A stretch of 48,854 bases of DNA from CAZYME01 sp964648115 (lineage in GTDB: Bacteria; Pseudomonadota; Gammaproteobacteria; Legionellales; Legionellaceae). The DNA lies in contig CAZYME010000019.1 of NCBI GenBank assembly GCA_964648115.1, forward strand, positions 1-48,854, given 5' to 3'. A program made the position numbers and the translations under genes. This document shows, one piece after another, positions 1 through 8,101 of this stretch (position 1 is its first letter; every line of letters starts with the position of its first letter). Under the pieces are notes generated by a model, which was not told where the DNA came from, made no database searches, and was given only the letters and a program-made list of their open reading frames with translations.

Positions 1-189
1 TCTGGTGGAGCAGGCGCAGGTTCTGGTGGAGCAGGCGCAGGTTCTGGTGGAGCAGGCGCAGGCTCTGGTAGAGCAGGCGCAGGCTCTGGTGGAGCAGGCG
101 CAGGTTCGGGTGGAGCAGGTGTAGGCTCTGGTATCGCATGTTTAGGTTCTGGCGCTGCATTTTCAGGTTCTGAGATAGCAGATTTAGAT
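1..189. repeat. 21-bp tandem repeat array encoding EPAPAPP units
   Basis: Six head-to-tail 21-bp units start at 1, 22, 43, 64, 85 and 106. The first is tctggtggagcaggcgcagg plus one base, and they diverge by a few substitutions. Degenerate units follow at 127, 148 and 169. The array is in frame with the minus-strand FecR/DUF6600 gene, has no spacers, and runs off the left edge. The near-identity of the leftmost units and the decay to the right suggest recent expansion toward the gene's 3' end. It is a candidate for copy-number variation between strains and for assembly collapse. Confidence 0.9.
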
Positions 190-1964
190 TCTTCTGGTGC
201 TGCAGGCATAGATTCTGGCGCTACTGGTGTGGCTTCTGGTTCTGGGGTTACTTCAGGTAACGGCTGGGGAGTTATTTCAGGTTTACCCTTTGGTTTAGGT
301 TCTGTTTCCGATGTCGTCATTTCAGTAGCTGGTTGGGCTTCTGTTTCAGATTTTGTTTCAGCCGCTGGTGAAGTTTCTGGCTGCGTTTCAAGTTGAGGCT
401 CTACCGATGGTGTATTGGGTGGAGTGGCTTCAGGTGATGCGGATTGTTGTGGATTGACTTCAATGTTAGTCTCCGCAGCAGGTTGCAATTTTTCTGTTTC
501 TTCAGTAGTTAATGGTTTACCTGGATCTTCTGCCAGTTCCTTCTTAATCTCAGCGAATGGGGCAGGGGCTTCAGGTACAGGCGTTTTCACAACAGCAGGA
601 CTATCAATTACTGCGGGTGCAGGATTAATGCTAGTAGTCTCTCCGCCCAGCACACTCACCGTTTCAGGCACAATTTTTGCGGTTTGTGATTTTGGAGCTT
701 CAGTTATCGTTTGCGGAGATACTGGAACAGCTACCTGGTTTACTGGTTGTGACTGAATAAAGGCATTAGTTGGAACTGCGGTTATTGCATTGTTTACAGA
801 TACGTTATGATAGACAACATTAGTCTGTTGATTATTATAAACATTAATGATGTTCGCGTTAGTAATAATGGTGTTGCTATTATTTATAGCTTGAAAATAG
901 CTTCTGCTGACCTGGTAAGGAGGAATATAAACCTCTCCTGGTGCAAGTGGAAACCATGCCATACCAGAGCGCCCATTATTGAGCGCAAAATTTGAACCAA
1001 TGCCGCCTATAAAAACAACCAAAGCTGGAGCATAAATTGGCTCAACGTGCCGAGGGCCAGGAACCCAGCTCCATTGGTTGCTTATATTTATCCAACGCCC
1101 ATAGTGAAATGGTGCGTATCCCCAGGGTTGATCATCTACCCAAGTCCAGCCCCACTGACCGAGCCAGACCCAACGGCCAGTGCGGTAAGGGGCCCAATTA
1201 GAATCCACGACATTTGGTACCCACACACGGCCATAAGTTCTGTTTGCTTTCCAGGTTCCGTAGGAATCCAAGTCCTCATAACCAACCATGTTTGGGGACA
1301 CATATCTTGTTGAAATAACGCTTGTGCTGCGTTGATTGCGTTCAAGAGCCCAATGCTCAAAATTATTGGTTGGACCTACAGCGGAGCATTGATATACCTT
1401 AAGATTGGTACCCATAAATTGGCAAAAACGCCCTGGAGTAAGTTTGTATGCCTTAGAAACTCCGTATAAATTACCCAGGCCTTTGCGCACAGAAATAGAA
1501 GTGATTTTATTTTTAACGTTAACACTAATACGGTAGTAACCTGGGTTTTTTACTACAAAAGCTAGATTAGGTGTATCGACCTCATAGGTTTGCCCCGGAT
1601 TAATACGATTTACATTTAAAACCAACGTACCGTCGGTGAGTTTAAATTGTGCTATTTTATGGGTAAGGTTTAGAATTTTTAAACCGGTTTGCTCATCAAT
1701 CCGAAGAGCAGCTGTTCCCATTTGTAATTCAACACGGGCATTAAGATCGGACCATAATTGATCACCTCTAATTAAAGGGCGGTTTAACATAGCCTTGGTC
1801 CATCTACTTTGACCGGCGGGTGAAAAACTAACTATGCCCTTAATATAGCTTAGTCTGGCAACACGGGATGAAGTAGGATCAGCTATAGCTGAGATGGGTA
1901 TAAAAGCAATGAGAATTCCAAGCAAGCTGAGGGCAAACAGAGATTTAACGTTAAAAAATTTCAT
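1..1964 (-). CDS. Secreted FecR-domain / DUF6600 protein, 3' end outside window
   Basis: The minus-strand frame stays open from an ATG at 1962-1964 to the left edge (654 codons), so the C-terminus is missing. It begins with a signal peptide ending near ALA-D (residues about 1-29). A FecR-like region follows (about 35-140, beginning RVARLSYIKGIVSFSP). A Trp/Tyr/Gly-rich stretch with YGRVWVP, GRWVW and YGRWI motifs (about 215-300) is typical of DUF6600 proteins. The last ~250 residues are Pro/Glu/Ala-rich low complexity and end in tandem EPAPAPP units. FecR and DUF6600 domains are usually found in exported envelope proteins. The low-complexity tail may act as a periplasmic spacer; that is inference. 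Only a weak purine-rich Shine-Dalgarno precedes the start. The short plus-strand open frames here are antisense by-products of the repeats. Confidence 0.8.
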   Translation of the reverse strand, partial: MKFFNVKSLFALSLLGILIAFIPISAIADPTSSRVARLSYIKGIVSFSPAGQSRWTKAMLNRPLIRGDQLWSDLNARVELQMGTAALRIDEQTGLKILNLTHKIAQFKLTDGTLVLNVNRINPGQTYEVDTPNLAFVVKNPGYYRISVNVKNKITSISVRKGLGNLYGVSKAYKLTPGRFCQFMGTNLKVYQCSAVGPTNNFEHWALERNQRSTSVISTRYVSPNMVGYEDLDSYGTWKANRTYGRVWVPNVVDSNWAPYRTGRWVWLGQWGWTWVDDQPWGYAPFHYGRWINISNQWSWVPGPRHVEPIYAPALVVFIGGIGSNFALNNGRSGMAWFPLAPGEVYIPPYQVSRSYFQAINNSNTIITNANIINVYNNQQTNVVYHNVSVNNAITAVPTNAFIQSQPVNQVAVPVSPQTITEAPKSQTAKIVPETVSVLGGETTSINPAPAVIDSPAVVKTPVPEAPAPFAEIKKELAEDPGKPLTTEETEKLQPAAETNIEVNPQQSASPEATPPNTPSVEPQLETQPETSPAAETKSETEAQPATEMTTSETEPKPKGKPEITPQPLPEVTPEPEATPVAPESMPAAPEESKSAISEPENAAPEPKHAIPEPTPAPPEPAPAPPEPAPALPEPAPAPPEPAPAPPEPAPAPP

Positions 1965-2284
1965 CGTAACTTTTCTCTGAAGAATGATTTAGTACCTCGA
2001 GTTTAGCTCCTTTTTAAAAATTGATCAATAATTTGTCTTTGAGTTCGACAGTGAGGCAGTTTGGTGCTTGTTAGTGAGTTAGGTGGCTTTTGCTTGCATG
2101 TACTGTACAAAATGATCTGAACCCATGATTGATAAATTTGGATCTTTAATCCGTAGAAATTAGCCATAACCCCAGCCGTATCTACAGCAGCATGAATGGT
2201 AAGCAGAGTAACTGTTTTATTACCGCCCCTCGGGGTGACAGAAACTGGTCCGCCCCATCCATTTTATCGGGTTAATTGTGTTCG
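1965..2284. other. Intergenic region, no convincing gene
   Basis: This ~320-bp stretch holds the leader of the FecR/DUF6600 gene and no recognisable gene. A minus-strand frame is open for about 70 codons near 2020-2240 but resembles nothing I know. A short GC-rich palindrome (ccgcccctcggggtgac) lies near 2223-2239. The region looks like decayed sequence, consistent with the gene remnant next to it. Confidence 0.5.
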
Positions 2285-2398
2285 ATGACAGAATTCATTC
2301 AAGAGTATCGCTTGCCATTTGGTATTGTAATCAATCAAGCAGACAAAATAGAATGGCTGACAAAGAACATTATTCAGCTTCCTGTAGGTTATTTATGA
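2285..2398 (+). pseudogene. Possible C-terminal remnant of an AAA/DUF4143-type ATPase
   Basis: A 37-codon frame (ATG at 2285, TGA at 2396-2398) ends IEWLTKNIIQLPVGYL. A terminal 'hydrophobic strand, then W, then LP' pattern is typical of the last residues of AAA-family ATPases with DUF4143-like C-termini. No upstream coding sequence of such a gene remains. I read this as the surviving 3' tail of a deleted or decayed gene. The recognition rests on a short motif only. Confidence 0.3.
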
Positions 2399-2419
2399 AA
2401 GTGGATTGATTATTTTGAG

Positions 2420-2454
2420 GCAAGCGTAGGCTTTACGGCCCAGCCTCCGCTTGC
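2420..2454 (-). terminator. Hairpin downstream of the MFS gene
   Basis: The inverted repeat gcaagcgtaggc (2420-2431) and gcctccgcttgc (2443-2454) forms a 12-bp stem with one mismatch and an 11-nt loop, immediately beyond the MFS stop codon. There is no clean T-tract, so termination may be inefficient. Confidence 0.45.
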
Positions 2455-3687
2455 TTATTCCCCTATAAGGGGGGCACTTTTAGGAAAATCGCTTGTTGTG
2501 GCAACTTGGCGTGTTATGTAAAACAAGCCAATTACCGCTAGTGCTAGCGTCAGTGGAATGATGCAAATCCCGTAGAGGAGTGCTTGGGCTGTTTGAGTCC
2601 CACCGCAATAGTTAACAACAAAACCAATGCTGGAGTGGAAGAGATAACCAAAACTCATGATAATGACATTTGCAACAGCAGTCGTTAGTCCAGCAATGGG
2701 AGCTGGCACATATGTCGATGCTTTATAAATCGCCAAAATTTGATAGGCGCAACATATCCCAACGATGAACAAGCCAAAACTTATGCTCGATATTGTGAAT
2801 TTACCAACAAGCAGGGCGATGAATGCTAGTAACATTAGAATGCCTGAGGCGATGATGATGCTCATGTAATGGCCTGTTTTTTCTGCAAGAATGCTTAAAA
2901 TGGGGCCGCCAAGGCACATCCCTAGAAAAATAATGGATGGAAATGAATTTGCCATGTCTGTATTGATGCCATAAACCTGTTTAAAAAATGCAGGCCCCCA
3001 TACGTCTGCAAATCCTTCAAGAGGCCCTACCATCAGACCCGCACAAAAGCACAATACAATTACTTTGTGGTTGGTGAGAATCGTTTTAATTTCTGCAAGT
3101 ATTGGTGCGTGAGGTTGGGGCGTTATATCTGGCACAATTATGTATGTGATACAGGCTAAAAATGTTCCCATGATAGAAAAAAGCTCTACAGTCGTGTGGT
3201 ACCCAAGATGTTGATTTATCAGGCTTACAGGATATCCCCCATACATCGCGCCGAGTAATCCTATCGTTACGGAAAAGCTCAGCATGCGAGAAAATTTCTT
3301 TTCTGGGAACGACATCCGCACGATATTGAATACACCCAAAATGGCAGCAGATGAACCAACCCCAATAAATGCTCTACCCAGCATGAGGTATATGCAATGA
3401 TCTGCAAAAATGAGGGGCATTAATCCAATAATGGTTAACATAATACAACCTGTCATGACTTTTCTAGGCCCTAAGCGGTCCATCATGATCCCAATGGGGA
3501 GTTGCAATAAGGCATAACCTAGGTAGTAAATTCCAGCAAATTGTCCATATAGATCCGCTTCAATATCAAATTGATTGGTAATGTCATGCATCATAATGCC
3601 AGGCATCACGCGTAAAATGTATTGATAAGCATAGAAACTCGACACAATGATCCAGGCAAACCAAGCCATTTTTTTTGAAGTAGACAT
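2455..3687 (-). CDS. MFS transporter
   Basis: A 410-residue protein with about 12 hydrophobic helices. The loop 2-3 signature of the major facilitator superfamily is present as LPIGIMMDRLGPRKVM. It is an inner-membrane secondary transporter; the substrate cannot be read from the sequence. Resemblance is to the general MFS permeases that are abundant in Legionella and Coxiella. I chose the ATG at 3685-3687 (MSTSKK) over the upstream 3738 start because AAAGGAAC lies about 8 nt before it and the longer version adds 17 non-hydrophobic residues. It is divergent from an Lrp/AsnC regulator with a candidate Lrp operator between them, so it may be that regulator's target. AsnC-family regulators commonly control adjacent amino-acid transporters, so an amino acid is a reasonable guess. 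Confidence 0.85.
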   Translation of the reverse strand: MSTSKKMAWFAWIIVSSFYAYQYILRVMPGIMMHDITNQFDIEADLYGQFAGIYYLGYALLQLPIGIMMDRLGPRKVMTGCIMLTIIGLMPLIFADHCIYLMLGRAFIGVGSSAAILGVFNIVRMSFPEKKFSRMLSFSVTIGLLGAMYGGYPVSLINQHLGYHTTVELFSIMGTFLACITYIIVPDITPQPHAPILAEIKTILTNHKVIVLCFCAGLMVGPLEGFADVWGPAFFKQVYGINTDMANSFPSIIFLGMCLGGPILSILAEKTGHYMSIIIASGILMLLAFIALLVGKFTISSISFGLFIVGICCAYQILAIYKASTYVPAPIAGLTTAVANVIIMSFGYLFHSSIGFVVNYCGGTQTAQALLYGICIIPLTLALAVIGLFYITRQVATTSDFPKSAPLIGE

Positions 3688-3777
3688 TTTCGTTCCTTTT
3701 AGCGCAATACAACAGTGGCTATTGTCCCACATTCCCATTGAAATTTTGGTGCAAATATTGTTGTAAAATATTCTTTT

Positions 3778-3794
3778 TTAGCATTTTGTGCTAA
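3778..3794. promoter_or_regulatory. Candidate Lrp/AsnC operator
   Basis: The perfect dyad TTAGCA-ttttg-TGCTAA lies between the divergent MFS and Lrp-family genes. Its 15-bp core matches the E. coli Lrp consensus YAGHAWATTWTDCTR at 13 of 15 positions by eye. The location, about 90 bp upstream of the MFS start and about 155 bp upstream of the regulator, fits a shared or autoregulatory site. Binding itself is inference. Confidence 0.5.
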
Positions 3795-3947
3795 TTATTT
3801 GTTAAATAGAGATAATAAGTTGCTTTGTATTGAATTTTTATGAAATATATATTCTCTGGAGTGGCTCATGATGAATAAAGAGGCCTATAATGTTGATATT
3901 AAATAACCCATAAATCAGTTTGTATTTATCAATCATGGAATTAATGT

Positions 3948-4421
3948 ATGGATAGAATTGATAAGAAAATTTTAGACTTGCTTCAGATCAATGGACAAAT
4001 GAGCAACCAAGAGTTAGCAGATAATGTCTCCCTCTCGCCGTCACCTTGTTCTCGTCGAGTTAAACAATTGGAAGATGAGGGGTACATTCGTCAATATGTG
4101 GCACTCATCGATCCTCAAAAAATTGGATTACAATTGACCATTATTGTGATGGTTGGGTTAAACAGTCACGATGCAGAAAAAATGAAGTCCTTTGAAGAGA
4201 AAATAGGGTCAATGCCAGAAGTAATTCAATGCTATTTAATAACCGGCCAATCAGCGGATTATTTGTTGAAGGTTATGGTTGCGGGTTTGGATGAGTATCA
4301 AACGTTCTTATTAAAAAAGCTCACTGTCATTGATGGTGTGAGTCAAATACAATCAAGTTTTGTGCTGCAACGGATTGCTGATAAAACAGCATTGCCTCTT
4401 GATCATCTAAAGTTAAGTTAA
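3948..4421 (+). CDS. Lrp/AsnC-family transcriptional regulator
   Basis: 157 residues, the usual Lrp size. The N-terminal winged HTH begins DRIDKKILDLLQINGQMSNQ and continues with LSPSPCSRRVKQLEDEGYI (residues about 1-60), the classic AsnC signature. The C-terminal RAM ligand-binding/oligomerisation domain covers about 65-150 (VIQCYLITGQSADYLLKV). Such proteins sense amino acids or related metabolites and bind DNA as octamers. The gene is divergent from the MFS permease, the usual arrangement for a local regulator. Start ATG at 3948, preceded by a weak GGA. Confidence 0.93.
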   Translation: MDRIDKKILDLLQINGQMSNQELADNVSLSPSPCSRRVKQLEDEGYIRQYVALIDPQKIGLQLTIIVMVGLNSHDAEKMKSFEEKIGSMPEVIQCYLITGQSADYLLKVMVAGLDEYQTFLLKKLTVIDGVSQIQSSFVLQRIADKTALPLDHLKLS

Positions 4422-4478
4422 CAGTTAGTTGGGATTATGGTTTTTGATAACCCCCCTTGATAGGAAGCCAACAATTAT

Positions 4479-4886
4479 ATGGTTAGCAAAGAAAAGTGGG
4501 ATAAATTGGCGGAATGGATGGTAAAACTTCAGATCCATGAGGCCGATCTTGTCGAAAAATTTATTGTGGGTAGTGGGAAGGGCGGGCAGAAGTTGCATAA
4601 AACTTCTTCAACGGTCTACTTGAAACATTTGCTATCTGATGTAGAAATCAAATGCCAGGAATCTAGAAGTCGTGAAAATAATCGCTATTTTTCAAGAGTG
4701 CGTCTTTGTGAGAAATTGCAAGCAATTTTGAGCGATGAAAAAACAAAAGAGCAGCAAAAAATCGAGAAGATTAAGCGACAAAAGAAGCGACGCTCAAGAC
4801 GAAGTAAACAAAAAATGCTGGATGAAAAATCTAAACATGCCAAGATCAAAGTATTGAGAAAAAAGCCCTCTTTGATCACAAAATAG
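4479..4886 (+). CDS. GGQ-domain release-factor-like protein (ribosome rescue, mtRF-R/C12orf65-like)
   Basis: 135 residues with an RF-1 catalytic domain: GSGKGGQKLHKTSSTVYLKH (residues about 31-50) contains the GGQ (35-37) that triggers peptidyl-tRNA hydrolysis. There is no codon-recognition domain. A strongly basic Lys/Arg tail (about 95-135) follows, as in ArfB/YaeJ and mtRF-R. The K-S/T-S-x-x-x-L-K-H motif resembles the mtRF-R/C12orf65 branch more than ArfB. By family it should release nascent chains from stalled ribosomes or split subunits. AGGAAG precedes the start. Its TAG stop abuts, with no gap, the stop codon of the convergent ankyrin gene. A role in rescue is well founded; the precise substrate is inference. 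Confidence 0.85.
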   Translation: MVSKEKWDKLAEWMVKLQIHEADLVEKFIVGSGKGGQKLHKTSSTVYLKHLLSDVEIKCQESRSRENNRYFSRVRLCEKLQAILSDEKTKEQQKIEKIKRQKKRRSRRSKQKMLDEKSKHAKIKVLRKKPSLITK

Positions 4887-5849
4887 TTATTTCCCAGGCC
4901 CATTGCTAACATTGTACCGAGCTAAATTACGCTCAATGATAGCGTGCCCATTCACGCACTCCTCTAATACAGAGCGCCCAGAAAAATTCGTGCTTAGCCC
5001 GGTTAGATTTTCTCTAAACTGCTGAGAGTAATCTGCTGAGAGCTTTTCTGGCATAAAGATAAGATCTAAGGGTTTGTCATAGTCCCTTGCTATACTTTCA
5101 GCAATGGACAATGCGTATTCACTGGTGGCCTGAGTATCATCGCCTATACAAGGACCCCAACATCCAGGATTCTCTACCCTATATCGAGTAAAACCAGCAT
5201 TTTTTCTTGCAAGAAGCGCATCAATTGTTTGCTTGTTTTGAACCAAAACTTCCCCGTTTATGATTATGGTATGGTTTTCGTTATCGACAACGCTATTTTT
5301 TAGTGCTTTAGTATCTCTTGATGGTTCAATGTCCACACTTTTTAGTGTGTGGGCAATAAGCCCAGCTTTGCAGTTTAAATAGTCAAAAGGTGTTTTACCT
5401 TCCTTATCCTGAATTGTTATGGAGGCTCTGCAGCTAATAAGTTGCTCAACCAACTCATGTCGACCGAGAATTACTGCATAATGCAAGGCGGTTTTTCCAT
5501 TTTTATCTTGATAATCAAATTTAAGCTTGCTTTTATATCGCTCTATAAATTCTGATGCTAGAGAGCCTGCTGGTGGTAATAATGATAATAAAATCAGTAC
5601 TGATTTTCTTCCGTATCTTTCACCATCACACAGATTAGGGTTTATACGCTCGGGTATCATTTCAATAAGTATTTGAATGTAATCAAAAAATTCATTTGCT
5701 AGCCAGCAATGTATTACGGGATTGTCAGGAGCCCATAGTGCGTTGGGGCTAAAATGGTTTTGGTGTATGAAGCTCAACAGCTCTTTATCGCCTAGCTTCA
5801 TGTACCCCATTCTATTAAATAATGGGTTGTCATAGTAAAATTTATGCAC
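4887..5849 (-). CDS. Ankyrin-repeat protein, candidate effector
   Basis: 320 residues. At least one canonical ankyrin repeat is visible (DKNGKTALHYAVILGRHELV), followed by a second partial one beginning DKEGKTPFDYL (roughly residues 125-180). The N-terminal ~115 residues look like degenerate ankyrin helices. The C-terminal half (about 190-320) is unrecognised. There is no signal peptide or membrane segment, so it is cytosolic or a type III/IV-type export candidate. Ankyrin proteins of this kind are common Dot/Icm effectors in Legionella and Coxiella; here that is inference. The listed start is GTG at 5849. Internal ATGs at 5810 and 5801 are alternatives, and the Shine-Dalgarno does not decide. 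A perfect -10 (TATAAT) lies upstream. Confidence 0.75.
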   Translation of the reverse strand: MHKFYYDNPLFNRMGYMKLGDKELLSFIHQNHFSPNALWAPDNPVIHCWLANEFFDYIQILIEMIPERINPNLCDGERYGRKSVLILLSLLPPAGSLASEFIERYKSKLKFDYQDKNGKTALHYAVILGRHELVEQLISCRASITIQDKEGKTPFDYLNCKAGLIAHTLKSVDIEPSRDTKALKNSVVDNENHTIIINGEVLVQNKQTIDALLARKNAGFTRYRVENPGCWGPCIGDDTQATSEYALSIAESIARDYDKPLDLIFMPEKLSADYSQQFRENLTGLSTNFSGRSVLEECVNGHAIIERNLARYNVSNGPGK

Positions 5850-5881
5850 AATTGTCTCATAAATACGCCTCTATTTTTCAC

Positions 5882-5887
5882 ATTATA
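5882..5887 (-). promoter_or_regulatory. -10 element for the ankyrin gene
   Basis: On the minus strand TATAAT sits about 33 nt upstream of the GTG start. No good -35 is seen; the spaced position carries CTTAAATAT, which resembles one PmrA half-site. Only the -10 is convincing. Confidence 0.4.
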
Positions 5888-6048
5888 GACTAATAGATAT
5901 ATTTAAGTGCCAATAGATTAAAAAAAAGAGCTTTTTTGATTGCCTCTTGTTTAAGGGTTAATTGGCTTGAGCATCATGAAAGCGGTAGCAGAAAGAAAAA
6001 TCCAACATGGCAAAAGTTGCTAGGAATAGCGAATCGTATTACCATTCA

Positions 6049-6064
6049 ATTAGTGTACATTAAT
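6049..6064. promoter_or_regulatory. 16-bp palindrome upstream of umuD
   Basis: ATTAGTGTACATTAAT is palindromic except for one mismatched pair, and ends 13 nt before the umuD ATG at 6078. No LexA box (CTGT-N8-ACAG) is present in 5850-6077. The palindrome could be an operator for another damage-responsive repressor. This is unproven. Confidence 0.35.
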
Positions 6065-6077
6065 CAAGTTGGTGATT

Positions 6078-6599
6078 ATGAGCCATGGTGGGCAAAGAGA
6101 AAATGCTGGTCGCCCAAAAGGGCGGAATACGTATGGCGAGGCGACGAAGCCTATTCGCATTCCTATTTCACGCATTGATGATATTAAAGCTTTTCTGAAA
6201 AAGGGTAATCAAGTTCAATTGCCTCTGTACTCAAATAGCGTTAGCGCGGGTTTCCCATCTCCTGCTGAGGATTACATCGAATGCAAACTCGATTTAAATG
6301 AGCATCTTATTCAGCATCCGGCAGCCACATTTTTTGTGAGGGCATCTGGAGAGTCAATGAAGGATGCGGGCATTCAATGTGGGGACATGTTAATCGTGGA
6401 TCGGAGCTTAGAGGCAACCCATGGAAAAATTGTAATTGCTGCCATAAATGGGGAGCTTACTGTTAAGCGGCTTTCCCGCAAAGAAGGGCGAGTGCAACTC
6501 ATACCTGCGAACAAAGAATACCAACCCATTGATATAACCGAAGAGCAAGATTTGGTTATATGGGGTGTCGTTACACACGTTATTCATGAGGCTCAGTAA
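6078..6599 (+). CDS. umuD: UmuD-like self-cleaving polymerase V accessory protein
   Basis: 173 residues, S24/LexA-type peptidase fold. The cleavage site is Ala57-Gly58 (VSAGFPSPAEDY), the nucleophile is Ser93 in ASGESMKDAG, and the general base is Lys130 in LTVKRLS. RecA-stimulated cleavage should yield the UmuD' subunit of a translesion polymerase. The N-terminus carries a basic HGGQRENAGRPKG segment found in plasmid/mobile ImpA/UmuD relatives and absent from E. coli UmuD, so it may bind DNA. The ATG at 6078 is preferred over a TTG at 6069. The gene is followed one base later by umuC, so the pair is one operon. Confidence 0.9.
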   Translation: MSHGGQRENAGRPKGRNTYGEATKPIRIPISRIDDIKAFLKKGNQVQLPLYSNSVSAGFPSPAEDYIECKLDLNEHLIQHPAATFFVRASGESMKDAGIQCGDMLIVDRSLEATHGKIVIAAINGELTVKRLSRKEGRVQLIPANKEYQPIDITEEQDLVIWGVVTHVIHEAQ

Positions 6600-6600
6600 T

Positions 6601-7860
6601 ATGTATGCCTTAATTGATTGTAATTGCTTTTATGCTTCTTGTGAGCGGCTATTTCGCCCAGACCTTAGAACAAAACCGATTGTTGTTTTATCTAATAATG
6701 ATGGTTGTGTTATTGCCTTAACACCCGAAGCTAAGGCGCTAGGAATAAAAATGGGTGTGCCTTATTTTAAAGTAAAAGCCTTTTGTAAGCAGAATAAGGT
6801 AGAGGCTTTCTCCTCAAATTATACTTTATATGGTGATTTATCAGAGCGGGTGATGTCTACGATTCAAGATTGTTGGTCTGATACGGAGATTTATTCTATT
6901 GATGAGGCTTTTCTAGACTTAAGCACCTTGCCTCCCACCTATATCGATATTTTTTGTCAGGAGTTGCAAATTAAAGTGTTAAAAAATACCGGGATTCCAA
7001 CCTCTATAGGAATTGGCCCTACTAAAACATTAGCCAAAATTGCAAACCATATAGCAAAAAGGAAGCTTAAAATACCTGTATTTAATATGAATCATCAATT
7101 GCATTGGCTTTCTAAAATTGATGTAGGGGATGTGTGGGGAGTAGGGCGACAATGGGCAAAAAAACTCAATACCTTAGGGGTAAATACAGCCGCTGATTTG
7201 GCAAGATTAGATTCTAGGATGATAAAAAAATCTTTTAATGTTGTTCTACAGCGTACGGCAATGGAGTTAAATTCCATATCGTGTTTAGGGCTACAGGTAG
7301 ATGAGCCTAAAAAATCAATTATCTCTTCTTGTTCTTTTGGGGGATTACAAACTGATTTTCAATCTCTTGCGCAAGGCATTAGTCATCATTGCGCAACTGC
7401 CTGGACAAAAATGCGAAAACAAGGGCTTATTACTCAACATGTATCTGTATTTCTTCGTTCCAATCCTTTCCGCACAGATTTAAAGCAATATTCTCCTTCA
7501 ATTGGTTTTCAATTGATTAATCCTACCGATGATGTTCGAAATCTAACCCGCTGCGCTCTATTTGGGTTAAAGAAAATGTTTAAATCAGGTGTTTTTTATC
7601 ATAAAAGTGGTGTGATGTTTGCAAATTTAGTTAATAAAAAATATCGTCAAATTGATTTGTTTAACCCGCTTTCTGAAGATAATATTGCTCATGCAGAAGT
7701 TGTAATGAGCACGCTAGATTTAATTAATAAAAAATATGGGGAGCGTACTATTCGTCTTGCTGCAGAAGGTTTTAATCAAGATTGGTCCATGAAAAGGCAA
7801 TTAAAAACACCCAACTATACAACGCAATGGTCTGATTTACCCATAGTGTATGTGCGTTAA
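6601..7860 (+). CDS. umuC: UmuC-like Y-family DNA polymerase V catalytic subunit
   Basis: 419 residues, full length for UmuC (E. coli 422). It starts MYALIDCNCFYASCERLF with catalytic Asp6. The palm motif SIDEAFLDLS supplies the other acidic residues. A helix-hairpin-helix region follows (VGDVWGVGRQWAKKL), then the little-finger domain. A beta-clamp-binding motif is visible at RQIDLF. It performs translesion synthesis with UmuD'. The ATG at 6601 directly after the umuD stop is chosen over the in-frame upstream start at 6565, because all family members begin MYALxDCN. Confidence 0.95.
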   Translation: MYALIDCNCFYASCERLFRPDLRTKPIVVLSNNDGCVIALTPEAKALGIKMGVPYFKVKAFCKQNKVEAFSSNYTLYGDLSERVMSTIQDCWSDTEIYSIDEAFLDLSTLPPTYIDIFCQELQIKVLKNTGIPTSIGIGPTKTLAKIANHIAKRKLKIPVFNMNHQLHWLSKIDVGDVWGVGRQWAKKLNTLGVNTAADLARLDSRMIKKSFNVVLQRTAMELNSISCLGLQVDEPKKSIISSCSFGGLQTDFQSLAQGISHHCATAWTKMRKQGLITQHVSVFLRSNPFRTDLKQYSPSIGFQLINPTDDVRNLTRCALFGLKKMFKSGVFYHKSGVMFANLVNKKYRQIDLFNPLSEDNIAHAEVVMSTLDLINKKYGERTIRLAAEGFNQDWSMKRQLKTPNYTTQWSDLPIVYVR

Positions 7861-7924
7861 GGGCTATGGCTCTAGAGATTCGTGGTTTGAACGGCTTCAA
7901 GCAATCCAGGACCCACAGAGGCTA

Positions 7925-8083
7925 GGGCGTGTTTACAATTCATCCACGACGCCTATGTGCCGCGGCTTGTCAGCGGCATCCAGTTATTCGGAGACGTATG
8001 GTCTTCGTAACACTGGATCCTGCGGACAAGCCGCAGGACGTAGGCCTTCCGTAACGTATTGCAACGCCGTCTCTATACGATGA
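7925..8083. repeat. Palindromic repeat, 'GCGGCTTGTCCGCGG' family (copy 1)
   Basis: The region contains gccgcggcttgtcagcggc (7959-7977) and, in inverted orientation, ctggatcctgcggacaag followed by ccgcaggacgtaggc (8012-8044). Each half forms its own hairpin and the halves pair with each other, giving a cruciform-capable element about 160 bp long. Related copies lie at 10741-10816, 28440-28473 and inside dnaX (44133-44252). It fills the gap between umuC and the 760-residue gene and might act as a terminator for both. Confidence 0.7.
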
Positions 8084-8101
8084 GACAATTTGAGCCATAT
8101 C

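Noticed and set aside
1..189. CRISPR array
   Set aside because: The units are contiguous, 21 bp, in frame with a gene, and lack spacers.
415..1360. Several plus- and minus-strand ORFs of 60-113 codons
   Set aside because: They are shadows of the minus-strand FecR/DUF6600 frame, which has a signal peptide and a recognisable domain.
5850..6077. LexA/SOS box for umuDC
   Set aside because: No CTGT-N8-ACAG or close variant could be found by reading both strands.
5936..6178. 80-codon plus ORF before umuD
   Set aside because: It overlaps umuD in another frame, has no SD and reads like non-coding sequence.
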